Positions 44,739 through 52,195 of a stretch of 64,000 nt of DNA are shown in pieces (the stretch's first letter is position 1; each line of letters opens with the position of its first letter). A program made the translations under genes and the position numbers. The DNA is taken from the NCBI GenBank assembly GCA_963590775.1, contig CAVAPS010000010.1, positions 1-64,000 of the forward strand, in the 5' to 3' direction. Below the pieces are notes generated by a model. That model did no database searches. It was not told where the DNA came from and saw nothing but the letters and a program-made list of their open reading frames with translations. Origin of the DNA: Lachnospira sp963590775. Lineage in GTDB: Bacteria > Bacillota > Clostridia > Lachnospirales > Lachnospiraceae.

Positions 44739-45668
44739 TTACATTATAATCTCTCCAGCAAGCAATGCAAGACAAGGAAGCGTAATTATGCTAATCAATG
44801 TAGATAAGGTAACTGCACCAACCGCCAGTTTCTGGTCATGACCGAACTTTATAGCAAAAAGTGTAGTAATAGCTGCACATGGGCATGCCTCAAGTATAAT
44901 AGTAATGACAGCAACCATTCCACGGGCATGTATCAGATACATAACCAGAGTACAGATTACAGGTATAATAAACATCCTGAGAATCACTGTAAAATACACC
45001 CTTTTATCCTTCAAGATACTCAATAATGGGAACTGTGAAATCGTAATTCCAGTTATTATCATAGACAGCGGAGTATTCATGCCTCCGACAACATTAAATG
45101 TATCTTTAAGAACACCCGCAACCGGAATCCTTGCAAGAAATATGACAAGACCGACAGCAACCGATATAATTGGCGGACATGTAATAATCTTCTTTAACAA
45201 CTCCTTAATGCTCATGCTCTCTGAAACATACACGATTCCAACAGTCCATAAAAGAATATTGAATACAGTAACATATACGCTCGCATACAATACACCTTCT
45301 GAACCATACATTGCCTGAATCAATGGGAATCCCATATATGCGGCATTAGAAAATGTAGTTGCAAATCTTATAATACCGCGGACTTCCTTTTTCATTAAAA
45401 ATGTTATTCCAATCGATAAAGCCATTCCTATACATATGGTAAGTATGCTGTAAAAAAGCATTCTGCCCATATTCTTAAGAATCTCAGCATTGTATCCTGA
45501 CATATAGGAATTAATAATCATAAATGGAACAACAAAATATATAAGAAGGTTGGAAAGCATTCCTTTGCCTTCTTCATTAACCATCTTAATCTTTCCAATA
45601 ACAACTCCACACAATATAAGTATGAATAACTCAAATACCTGTTTTGCAGTAATAAGCGCTAAATCCAT
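44739..45668 (-). CDS. AEC (auxin efflux carrier) family transporter
   Basis: A 309-residue membrane protein with ten probable helices in two halves and the family segments GMLSNLLIYFVVPFMII and SNAAYMGFPLIQAMYG. Bacterial members move malate, other organic anions or amphipathic compounds. ATG 45668 has AGGAGG upstream; an in-frame start nine codons earlier overlaps that site. A promoter with a large palindrome lies directly before it, and marR is the next gene upstream, so MarR control is likely. Confidence 0.88.
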   Translation of the reverse strand: MDLALITAKQVFELFILILCGVVIGKIKMVNEEGKGMLSNLLIYFVVPFMIINSYMSGYNAEILKNMGRMLFYSILTICIGMALSIGITFLMKKEVRGIIRFATTFSNAAYMGFPLIQAMYGSEGVLYASVYVTVFNILLWTVGIVYVSESMSIKELLKKIITCPPIISVAVGLVIFLARIPVAGVLKDTFNVVGGMNTPLSMIITGITISQFPLLSILKDKRVYFTVILRMFIIPVICTLVMYLIHARGMVAVITIILEACPCAAITTLFAIKFGHDQKLAVGAVTLSTLISIITLPCLALLAGEIIM

Positions 45669-45702
45669 AGCCCCTCTTGCCCTCCTTTTAAGCACATAAA
45701 AA

Positions 45703-45756
45703 ATATGTTATATATTTCATCTTCTGAAATATATAACATATCAATAACAAAGTCAA
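45703..45756 (-). promoter_or_regulatory. AEC transporter promoter overlapped by 16-bp perfect inverted repeat
   Basis: TTGACT (45751-45756) and TATATT (45728-45733) are 17 bases apart on the minus strand. A perfect inverted repeat with 16-base arms (45703-45718 and 45726-45741, 7-base centre) covers the -10 and start region. On RNA the same repeat followed by TTTTTT would make a terminator for the marR unit. It could be an operator, a terminator, or both. Confidence 0.65.
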
Positions 45757-45765
45757 GCATTTAAT

Positions 45766-46203
45766 TTAATACCTTATCTCTGGCATCAGCTCTGAGCTTA
45801 TAACCTCAAGCATATGCTCCATCGTCTTTAACTCTTCCTCTGAGAACCTTTCTTCAATCCTGTCCATTACAGTTTTAAGGTATGTGTTACTGATGTTATA
45901 ATAATCTATATACTTCTGCGTTACCTCAAGATGATACTCTCTCTTATCTTCATCTGACTGTACCTTCTTAAGGTATCCCTTCTTTACAAGATTGTTAATC
46001 TTATACGCAGCATTAGGTGATGATATGTTCGCCATCTGGGCAAACTGTGCTACAGTTGGTTTATCAAGTGCATATATAATTTCCATGCAGAAAGTCTCGA
46101 CCGTAGTAAGAGAAGTCTCTCTCTCCTGTAACTTTTCAAACATTTTCTGATAAAAATGCATCTTGAACTTGGTGTATACCTTACTAAAAGAATCCTGCAG
46201 CAC
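45766..46203 (-). CDS. MarR-family transcriptional regulator
   Basis: A 145-residue winged-helix regulator. The helix-turn-helix is PTVAQFAQMANISSPNAAYKINNLVKKGYL and the wing DEDKREYHLEVTQ. It starts with GTG after GGAGG. It is third in an acpP-fabZ-like-marR unit, so it may play the role FabT plays over fatty-acid genes in lactic bacteria. Palindromic operator candidates are seen at the acpP promoter and at the adjacent AEC promoter. Confidence 0.88.
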   Translation of the reverse strand: MLQDSFSKVYTKFKMHFYQKMFEKLQERETSLTTVETFCMEIIYALDKPTVAQFAQMANISSPNAAYKINNLVKKGYLKKVQSDEDKREYHLEVTQKYIDYYNISNTYLKTVMDRIEERFSEEELKTMEHMLEVISSELMPEIRY

Positions 46204-46254
46204 CTTACTTTACCTCCAAAGCTTTTTTAATTGTTTATTATTATAACAATTGCT

Positions 46255-46545
46255 CTATTCTATTGCAAATGTAAGTTCTGCTGATACTGCGAGTTTACCA
46301 CCAACATAAGCCTCTGCTTTTCCTACTCCGACAGGCCCTTTTCGTGCTGTAATCTCACACGACATTTCAAGTACATCCCCCGGTGTAACCTGTGCCTTAA
46401 ACCTGGCATTTTTAATACCTGCAAAAAGTGCTATATGTCCTTTATTCTTTTCTTCCGACAGCAGTGCAACCGCTCCTGTCTGTGCAAGTGCTTCAATAAT
46501 AAGTACTCCTGGCATTACTTTTTTCTGCGGAAAATCTACCTTCAA
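46255..46545 (-). CDS. fabZ: FabZ-like hotdog protein lacking the N-terminus and catalytic histidine
   Basis: A 96-residue match to the C-terminal two-thirds of 3-hydroxyacyl-ACP dehydratase FabZ (normally ~140 residues). The central helix VMPGVLIIEALAQTG with catalytic Glu is intact, as are FAGIKNARFKAQVTPGD and AELTFAIE. In place of GHFPG the start region reads VDFPQKK, with Asp where the catalytic His should be, and the first ~45 residues are absent because acpP ends only five bases upstream. The start codon would be TTG with no ribosome site. It may be a truncated, possibly dead gene, or a non-catalytic hotdog protein. Confidence 0.75.
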   Translation of the reverse strand: MKVDFPQKKVMPGVLIIEALAQTGAVALLSEEKNKGHIALFAGIKNARFKAQVTPGDVLEMSCEITARKGPVGVGKAEAYVGGKLAVSAELTFAIE

Positions 46546-46550
46546 TCCAT

Positions 46551-46781
46551 TTAAGCTGCATTCCTATCCACATACTCAACAATTGCTTTAACTGATGTAA
46601 GATTAGGAAGTTCCTCCTCTGGAACTGTAATTCCATAGGCATCCTCAACCGCCATCATAAGTTCCATTGAATCAAGCGAATCAATTCCAAGGTCATCCTT
46701 CAAATTGGCCTCTAATGTAATCTTATCCTCTGAACAGTTAATTGTTTCCATAATAATTTCTTTTACCTTTTCAAATGTCAT
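46551..46781 (-). CDS. acpP: Acyl carrier protein
   Basis: A 76-residue acidic carrier protein with the phosphopantetheine serine in DDLGIDSLDSMELMM. Helices II and III match AcpP (VEDAYGITVPEEELPN, TSVKAIVEYV). ATG follows AAGGAG. It is first in an operon read from a near-perfect sigma-A promoter, with a FabZ-like fragment and a MarR regulator behind it. It may be a second ACP rather than the housekeeping one; the other fab genes are not here. Confidence 0.95.
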   Translation of the reverse strand: MTFEKVKEIIMETINCSEDKITLEANLKDDLGIDSLDSMELMMAVEDAYGITVPEEELPNLTSVKAIVEYVDRNAA

Positions 46782-46810
46782 TGTTTTGTTCTCCTTAAAT
46801 AATTTTATTT

Positions 46811-46868
46811 AAATATATTTAACTAATATATTTGAGCTAATTATAGGAGTGTGCATCTGATTTGTCAA
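46811..46868 (-). promoter_or_regulatory. acpP promoter with palindromic operator candidate
   Basis: Perfect TTGACA (46863-46868), 17-base spacer, perfect TATAAT (46840-46845). Immediately downstream, over the start region, is a perfect inverted repeat AAATATATT-TAACT-AATATATTT (46811-46833). The placement is that of a repressor operator, and the operon encodes a MarR protein. Confidence 0.8.
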
Positions 46869-46896
46869 TACTATTTTGACTTTCAAAGTATTTAAA

Positions 46897-46927
46897 TAAA
46901 TTAAAAGCCACTCCCGAAGAAGTGGCT
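46897..46927 (-). terminator. Intrinsic terminator after the first MATE gene
   Basis: Minus strand stem AGCCACTTC/GGAGTGGCT closed by a TTCG tetraloop (one G-U pair), followed by TTTAATTTATT. Confidence 0.88.
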
Positions 46928-46946
46928 AAAGCAAAACTGTCTTTAA

Positions 46947-48302
46947 TTAAGAATTAACCTGTGCATGCACCTTACGGCGCACTACAAGGAAACATATAAC
47001 CTGCATGATTATTGTCACCGTCCATGATGCCGGATAAGATATGAACAGGTCATAAAGTGCTCTGTGGCTTGGGAACACAACTAATACCCAGAATATTCTC
47101 ATTCCTACTGTACCAATAACTGAAAGTATCATTGGTACAAGAGAGTATCCCATTCCGCGGAGCGCTCCTGGAAACAGATCCATTATTCCACATAAGAAAT
47201 ATGGCACTGTTGTAATTGACAATATCTCAACCCCACATTTGATAACATCTTCGCTGTTAGTGTATATCATAAGCACTTTATCACCGAAGATGTACGCACC
47301 ACAGCCGAATACAAGTGATACACCAACCGAAAGTATTGCACAGTCTATAAGTACCTTGTCCATTCTTTTGAACTTTCTCACACCGTAATTCTGGCTTGTA
47401 AAACTCATACATGCCTGTGTTATTGAATTAATTGACGCATATAAGAAGCCAAGAATATTATTGGCTGCCGTATATCCTGCCATCGCTGTCGAACCGAATG
47501 AATTAACCGATGACTGCAACAATGCATTAGAGAAATTAATAACAGTACTCTGTATTCCAGCTGGAATACCTACCTGAAATATCTGCTTAAGATAACAGCC
47601 CTTTATCTTTAACTTTGAGAATCTTAACTGATAACTTGCATCTGTCTTATGCAGACATCTTAATACAAGCACACATGATATGAACTGTGAAAATATTGTT
47701 GCGATTGATACTCCTGCAACACCTAAGTTAAACACAATAACAAGTACCATATTAAGGCATGCATTAATAATTCCCGCTGCTATAAGAAACATCAATGGTC
47801 TCTTGGTATCACCAACTGCACGAAGCACAGCCGCACCATAGTTATAAAGCATGAAGAATGGCATGCCGAGAAAATATATTCTCATATATAGCGTTGAGAG
47901 ATTAATTACGACATCCGGTGTTCCCATAAGCTCAAGTGCCGGCTTTGCCATCAGCACACCTATGAGTGCCATCACAACTCCGCTTATCGCTGCAAATGTT
48001 ATCGCAGTATGCACTGTTTCTGACATCTCTTTATGCTTTCCTGACGCATAGAATCTGGCTGCCAGTACATTTGCACCTAATGAGACTCCTATGAAAAGAT
48101 TAACAAACATATTGATAAGCGCTGTCGTCGAACCAACTGCTGCTAACGACTGGCTTCCCGCAAATCTTCCAACAACAATTATATCCACAGCATTAAACAT
48201 TAACTGCAGTATTCCTGACAGCATAAGTGGCACAGCAAATGATATAAGCTTGTCCATAATCGTGCCATTGCACATATCGATTTCGTATTTATTCTTACTC
48301 AT
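46947..48302 (-). CDS. MATE family efflux transporter
   Basis: A 451-residue, 12-helix multidrug/sodium antiporter-type exporter. The N-terminal half begins LISFAVPLMLSGILQLMFNAVDIIVVGRFAG, the MATE signature, and the second half repeats it (GIPAGIQSTVINFSNALLQSSVN). Substrate unknown. It is downstream of the SGNH gene by 34 bases and probably co-transcribed with it. Confidence 0.93.
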   Translation of the reverse strand: MSKNKYEIDMCNGTIMDKLISFAVPLMLSGILQLMFNAVDIIVVGRFAGSQSLAAVGSTTALINMFVNLFIGVSLGANVLAARFYASGKHKEMSETVHTAITFAAISGVVMALIGVLMAKPALELMGTPDVVINLSTLYMRIYFLGMPFFMLYNYGAAVLRAVGDTKRPLMFLIAAGIINACLNMVLVIVFNLGVAGVSIATIFSQFISCVLVLRCLHKTDASYQLRFSKLKIKGCYLKQIFQVGIPAGIQSTVINFSNALLQSSVNSFGSTAMAGYTAANNILGFLYASINSITQACMSFTSQNYGVRKFKRMDKVLIDCAILSVGVSLVFGCGAYIFGDKVLMIYTNSEDVIKCGVEILSITTVPYFLCGIMDLFPGALRGMGYSLVPMILSVIGTVGMRIFWVLVVFPSHRALYDLFISYPASWTVTIIMQVICFLVVRRKVHAQVNS

Positions 48303-48336
48303 TGCAACTTTCCTTTATATAAAACATTTGAACATA

Positions 48337-49569
48337 TTAATTCCAGTATCCAAGCTCTATGCCCTTCTTGTAAATACCAACTCCCTTGGAATAATAACCA
48401 TATGCGTTAAAATGTGTCCAGTCCGAACGCAGCTTTACTGGGATATATCCAAATGCTTCATATAATTCATCTATCTTTCCCTTCTTCAAGCCACAATCAT
48501 TCAGCCCATTCTGAATCATATAGACCCTTGTATTAAAGAAATGTTCTCCAAATGCTTCTCTTAACGCTGCCTCCCATGCAGTATCATCAGTTCCTACATA
48601 GTCGTCTTCATCCTCTAAATATGACTGACTGTTATCTGCAAGAGATGTACCCGGATCATCAGTATCTCCAACTATAATGTAATTCTCGCAACCTGTATAA
48701 TCAATTACCGCCTGATACTGGGAAATAAGATCATCATAGTCATCCCATCCACCATTACTTCCCATCTCAAGCACAAGAATATCATCCTTATGATCCTGTG
48801 CTGCTTTAGTTGTCACAACTGTACCTTTGGGAATAAACATATAATCAGGCTGCTCAGTATCAATGTCATCACATATTCTGATGCTGACCGTATAATCCTC
48901 TATATTGTAATCATCATCCTCCATGTCTTCCCAGTAATCTTCAATATCACGTTTCTTATCAATCTGACATAATACACCATCTATATAGACTGTGTCCGGA
49001 TAATCATTATATTCAATTCCGTATCCGCTGAAATCATACATATACACAGGATTTCCCTTATCATCCATAAGGCATACATCTGTATATGTATTCTTATTAA
49101 TATTAAGATTACGGTCAGTATACATCTTAAGGCCACCAGCTCTTCTCGCTATCTCTTCTGATGTCTCACCTGATACGCCAAAATTAAATGTATTAAGACC
49201 AGTAAGCTTTCCCAAAGTATACGGTGCAGTATAATAACTTATGTCAACTCTTCCTGCTTTAGTAAGTATATAAGCCTCATCTGAGCCGAATCCTTCCATC
49301 ATACTGTCTCCCCAGCATGCGATTGATGCAGTATCACTGGGATAATTTTTATCATCTTCATAAGGCTCTGTATAATCTTCAGTACCAATATTCTGTGAGA
49401 CCCTCACAACTACATGCGTTTTATCACCCCGTGGTTTTATAAGCTTAGCCATATTAATAAGATTATCTTTAGTTTCTGGTCTGCTATTCAATACCACAGA
49501 TCCTGCGGCAGTACCTCCTGCAAGCAAAACCACTGCAATCCCCCATATTGCTGCTTTTTTCAATTTCAT
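48337..49569 (-). CDS. Exported SGNH-hydrolase-like protein
   Basis: A 410-residue protein with an N-terminal membrane anchor or signal (about residues 5-28). SGNH blocks are recognisable: block I in IACWGDSMMEGFG (catalytic Ser), block II in NFGVSGETSEEIA (Gly), block III in LEMGSNGGWDD (Asn), and block V in SDWTHFNAYGYY (Asp and His). Between blocks II and III there is an unusually long acidic Asp/Tyr-rich insertion (about residues 180-255). The family contains esterases and O-acetyl-group hydrolases of wall or capsule polymers. It is followed by a MATE exporter gene. Confidence 0.8.
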   Translation of the reverse strand: MKLKKAAIWGIAVVLLAGGTAAGSVVLNSRPETKDNLINMAKLIKPRGDKTHVVVRVSQNIGTEDYTEPYEDDKNYPSDTASIACWGDSMMEGFGSDEAYILTKAGRVDISYYTAPYTLGKLTGLNTFNFGVSGETSEEIARRAGGLKMYTDRNLNINKNTYTDVCLMDDKGNPVYMYDFSGYGIEYNDYPDTVYIDGVLCQIDKKRDIEDYWEDMEDDDYNIEDYTVSIRICDDIDTEQPDYMFIPKGTVVTTKAAQDHKDDILVLEMGSNGGWDDYDDLISQYQAVIDYTGCENYIIVGDTDDPGTSLADNSQSYLEDEDDYVGTDDTAWEAALREAFGEHFFNTRVYMIQNGLNDCGLKKGKIDELYEAFGYIPVKLRSDWTHFNAYGYYSKGVGIYKKGIELGYWN

Positions 49570-49608
49570 AAACTCACCTTTTCTGCCTCTTATATATCTG
49601 GCACTTCT

Positions 49609-49637
49609 GTTATAGCACTAATTTACCCGACCTGCAA
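49609..49637 (-). promoter_or_regulatory. Promoter for the SGNH-MATE unit
   Basis: Minus strand TTGCAG (49632-49637), 17-base spacer, TATAAC (49609-49614); the start codon is 40 bases downstream. Confidence 0.65.
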
Positions 49638-49654
49638 AATTTTTTGCATAAAAA

Positions 49655-49748
49655 AGCGGGTGATGGGGTACCATGTGCCTGTGGCACTTGCTTGGCACCG
49701 ACCGGAGCGAAGCGGAGACCGGACCCGTGGGTTCGACTCACATCATCA
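49655..49748. repeat. tRNA-Gly-derived debris beside the tRNA gene
   Basis: The 13 bases AGCGGGTGATGGG at 49655-49667 repeat the 3' end of the tRNA-Gly gene (49777-49789) in the same orientation. At 49726-49748, CGTGGGTTCGACTCACATCATC resembles the same tRNA 3' arm inverted, with several changes. Between them are short GC-rich repeats (GTGCC/GGCAC and CCGG...CCGG). This may be the scar of an element that once used tRNA-Gly as its attachment site. Confidence 0.4.
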
Positions 49749-49776
49749 TGAAATATTCACTTACACAAAAAAATAG

Positions 49777-49847
49777 AGCGGGTGATGGGAATCGAACCCA
49801 CGTATCTAGCTTGGAAGGCTAGTGTTCTACCATTGAACTACACCCGC
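49777..49847 (-). tRNA. tRNA-Gly (anticodon TCC)
   Basis: A 71-base cloverleaf on the minus strand: acceptor GCGGGTG/CACCCGC, D arm with AGTTCAATGGTAGAAC, anticodon stem ACTAG/CTAGA-type with loop CTTCCAA (anticodon TCC), and T arm GTGGGTTCGATTCCCAT. CCA is not encoded; the gene is followed by TCTATTTTTTT, which would end transcription. It reads GGA/GGN glycine codons. Confidence 0.95.
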
Positions 49848-49852
49848 ATAAA

Positions 49853-49904
49853 CACTGCTATTGCAGTGCTTAGTTAAGATATCATAATCATACTTTAAAG
49901 TCAA
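49853..49904 (-). promoter_or_regulatory. tRNA-Gly promoter and leader hairpin
   Basis: Minus strand TTGACT (49899-49904), 17-base spacer, TATCTT (49876-49881). Between promoter and tRNA lies a 6-bp stem CACTGC/GCAGTG with loop TATT (49853-49868), probably part of the processed leader. Confidence 0.6.
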
Positions 49905-49958
49905 GTATTTTATCGTATTTTATATGCTTATGTATTTTATCGTATTTTATATGCTTAT
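49905..49958. repeat. Perfect tandem duplication of a 27-base unit
   Basis: Two adjacent identical 27-base copies (49905-49931 and 49932-49958), beginning GTATTTTATCG and ending ATGCTTAT. They lie directly upstream of the tRNA-Gly -35 element. Confidence 0.9.
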
Positions 49959-50101
49959 GAACTCTGCATATATTTCTTTCTTCGTGCTAATCCCACAATC
50001 ACATATAAGCTGTAATACCGCAATAAATGCAACAGTTGCAGTTTTATGGATACTACCACACAGCAAACAACTACTCCGTATATTTTTGTTAATAATTCTA
50101 C

Positions 50102-50130
50102 TTGACAGAATATATTCTTAGTAATAAATT
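50102..50130 (+). promoter_or_regulatory. Promoter for the second MATE gene
   Basis: Perfect TTGACA (50102-50107), 17-base spacer, TAAATT (50125-50130); the start codon at 50176 has GGAG seven bases before it. Confidence 0.65.
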
Positions 50131-50175
50131 ATGTTAGTTGCCATTTTGTTTGTAAAATATTATGGAGTGATTTCA

Positions 50176-51525
50176 ATGAATAACAATTCAGAACACATTT
50201 TTACTAATGCAGACATAAGAAAACTTCTTATTCCTATAATGCTGGAAAATCTCTTAGCATCATTTATGGGAACTGTTGATACTATGATGGTAAGTAATGT
50301 CGGTGCATCTGCTGTCTCAGCAGTATCACTTGTCGATTCCATCAATATTCTTGTAATACAGGCTTTATCAGCACTTGCTGCAGGAGGCGCAATTCTGTGT
50401 TCACAGTACATAGGAAGTAACAACCCTAAGGGTGCTAACAGGGCTGCAAGGCAGGTATTCCTTGTAATGACCGTGTTGTCAGTATTCGTATCTGCAGTAT
50501 GCCTTATTCTTCGTGTACCAATGCTTAAATTCATCTTTGGTTCAGTTGAAGCTGAGGTTATGGTTGATTCACAGATGTACTTCCTGTTCACGCTGTTATC
50601 CTTCCCATTCATCGGACTGTATGATGCCGGTGCTTCCATTATGAGAGCACAGAAGGACAGCAAGAGCCCTATGACAATCTCGATTATATCCAACTTCCTT
50701 AATATAGGAGGCAATGCGATTCTTATATTCGGACTTGGAATGGGCGTTGCAGGTGCTGCAATATCAACTCTTGCTTCAAGAGTTTTCTGTGCAGTAGTTG
50801 TAATAATCAAGTTAAGAAACCCGTCACAGACTATATGCGTAAACAGATATTATACAATCCGTCCTGACTGGAATTTAATTAAGCGGGTTTTATATATCGG
50901 TATTCCATCCGGTATCGAAAACAGTATGTTCCAGTTCGGAAAGCTGGCAATCCAGTCAACAGTCTCAACTCTCGGAACTGCTGCTATTGCTGCAAATGCT
51001 GTAACTAATATACTGGAAAATCTTAATGGGGTTGCCGCACAGGGTGTAGGAATCGGACTTATGACTATTGTCGGACAGTGCATAGGTGCCGGAAGAAAGG
51101 ATGAAGCTGTATATTATATAAAGAAGCTCAGTAAGATGGCTGAAGTTGCAATTATCACAAGCTGCCTCATTGTATTTGCATTGTGTAAACCAATTACCAT
51201 ACTTGGCGGAATGGAAGCCGATAGTGCAAGAATGTGCGTTGAGATGACGCTCTTCATAACAATAACCAAGCCTATATCATGGGTATTATCATTTATTCCG
51301 GCTTACGGTATGCGTGCCGCCGGAGATGTGAAGTTCTCAATGATAACATCATGTGCAAGCATGTGGTTATGCCGTGTAAGTTTTACTATATTCTTATGCC
51401 GTGTATGGGGCGTTGGTCCTATTGCTGTATGGATTGGAATGTTTGCCGACTGGACTGTACGAGGTATCGTGTTCACTATACGTTTCCACTCTCGCAGATG
51501 GCTTAATCATCATTTAATTGATTAA
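50176..51525 (+). CDS. MATE family efflux transporter
   Basis: A 449-residue, 12-helix MATE transporter. The opening is IRKLLIPIMLENLLASFMGTVDTMMVSNVG, with the repeat in the second half (GIPSGIENSMFQFGKLAIQS). It is only distantly similar to the MATE protein at 46.9-48.3 kb, so this is not a recent duplication. ATG 50176 has GGAGTG upstream; an in-frame start at 50131 lacks a ribosome site and lies at the promoter. Confidence 0.92.
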   Translation: MNNNSEHIFTNADIRKLLIPIMLENLLASFMGTVDTMMVSNVGASAVSAVSLVDSINILVIQALSALAAGGAILCSQYIGSNNPKGANRAARQVFLVMTVLSVFVSAVCLILRVPMLKFIFGSVEAEVMVDSQMYFLFTLLSFPFIGLYDAGASIMRAQKDSKSPMTISIISNFLNIGGNAILIFGLGMGVAGAAISTLASRVFCAVVVIIKLRNPSQTICVNRYYTIRPDWNLIKRVLYIGIPSGIENSMFQFGKLAIQSTVSTLGTAAIAANAVTNILENLNGVAAQGVGIGLMTIVGQCIGAGRKDEAVYYIKKLSKMAEVAIITSCLIVFALCKPITILGGMEADSARMCVEMTLFITITKPISWVLSFIPAYGMRAAGDVKFSMITSCASMWLCRVSFTIFLCRVWGVGPIAVWIGMFADWTVRGIVFTIRFHSRRWLNHHLID

Positions 51526-51553
51526 ACTGTGATTGATTAAATACTTATTAGAT

Positions 51554-51789
51554 TCAATTGTTATAATTCTTTCCTTTGTTAGAATCTGCTGTACAATTCT
51601 TCATTGTAACAACACCACTCTGGTTATTTCTGTCGAAACCATTAGCATAGTTACCTTTGGCTGTACAGCCTATAAGTTGATGATTAAGTGGATCAAGATG
51701 TGCCTTAACCTGATGAACTTCCTGAACTTGATGAGCTGCCTGAATACTGCAACAACAGCTGTAAAAAACCTTCTTGCTTTCTTAATCAT
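51554..51789 (-). pseudogene. Relic of a secreted beta-helix protein, probably a PL9-type pectate lyase
   Basis: From ATG 51789 (GGGAG ribosome site) the first residues MIKKARRFFTAVVAV look like a signal peptide. In the next frame follows a Ser/Gly linker YSGSSSSGSSSG, then stops. In the third frame the end reads GCTAKGNYANGFDRNNQ then SGVVTMKNCTADSNKGKNY and a stop at 51554-51556. The NGFDxN...TMKNCTA pattern is that of right-handed beta-helix coils of family 9 pectate lyases. Signal, linker and C-terminal coil are in correct order but in three frames, with most of the enzyme deleted. Confidence 0.55.
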
Positions 51790-51820
51790 GATTAATCTCC
51801 CATACATTATAGATTAAATA

Positions 51821-51883
51821 GCAAAAGAGGCGTTATTTTGCTGGCAGTGTCCGATATCATGCAAAATAAATCGCCTCTAGTGC
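51821..51883. repeat. Long stable hairpin of unknown role
   Basis: Arms AGAGGCG-TTATTTTGC (51826-51841) and GCAAAATAA-AT-CGCCTCT (51861-51878) pair over 16 bp with a 2-base bulge; GCA/TGC extends the base. The loop is 19 bases. No T tract follows on either strand. Confidence 0.65.
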
Positions 51884-52030
51884 TAAAAATACCATAATAA
51901 GGATAAAAATGAAATATCTTAAAATTACAAAGATTTACGCAAGTGTTTGTGCATTTTGTATAACACACCCTATGTTTTGCCGTTTTCTTGATACATTTTT
52001 ACTTAAAAATAATTCATCATTATTAACAAA

Positions 52031-52114
52031 TTACTCCCTGTTATCTTTCAGACTCTCAACCATGTCAACCCGGTCTGCCTTTCTTCTCACAGCGACTGCT
52101 GATGTAGTTTCTAA
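52031..52114 (-). pseudogene. Short coding scrap resembling the tail of an FtsX-type ABC permease
   Basis: Minus-strand frame ending at 52031 reads VAVRRKADRVDMVESLKDNRE then stop. The pattern RK-x-x-(R)-VDMVESL-x-x-x-E resembles C-termini of MacB/FtsX-type permeases. An in-frame stop lies just upstream, so only ~27 residues remain. The assignment is weak. Confidence 0.3.
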
Positions 52115-52119
52115 CCTAT

Positions 52120-52135
52120 GTTAGCATATGCTAAC
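52120..52135. promoter_or_regulatory. Perfect 16-base palindrome
   Basis: GTTAGCATATGCTAAC is a perfect palindrome in otherwise AT-rich, gene-free sequence downstream of the GABA operon. It could be an operator left from a lost gene; no promoter next to it is convincing. Confidence 0.4.
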
Positions 52136-52195
52136 TGCATTGTGATAATAACACTTCGGGGATAGTTATATTATGAATACAGATATAAGCATTTA

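Larger units (their letters stand above)
51526..52195. other. Gene-poor stretch with relics, a large hairpin and a palindrome
   Basis: No intact gene is seen in this 670-base stretch. It contains a pectate-lyase-like relic (51554-51789), a long hairpin (51821-51883), a short permease-like coding scrap (52031-52114) and a 16-base palindrome (52120-52135). Confidence 0.7.

Noticed and set aside
50160..50810. Minus-strand open frame of 216 codons opposite the second MATE gene
   Set aside because: It is antisense to a clear MATE gene, with Thr/Ile/Ala-rich shadow composition.
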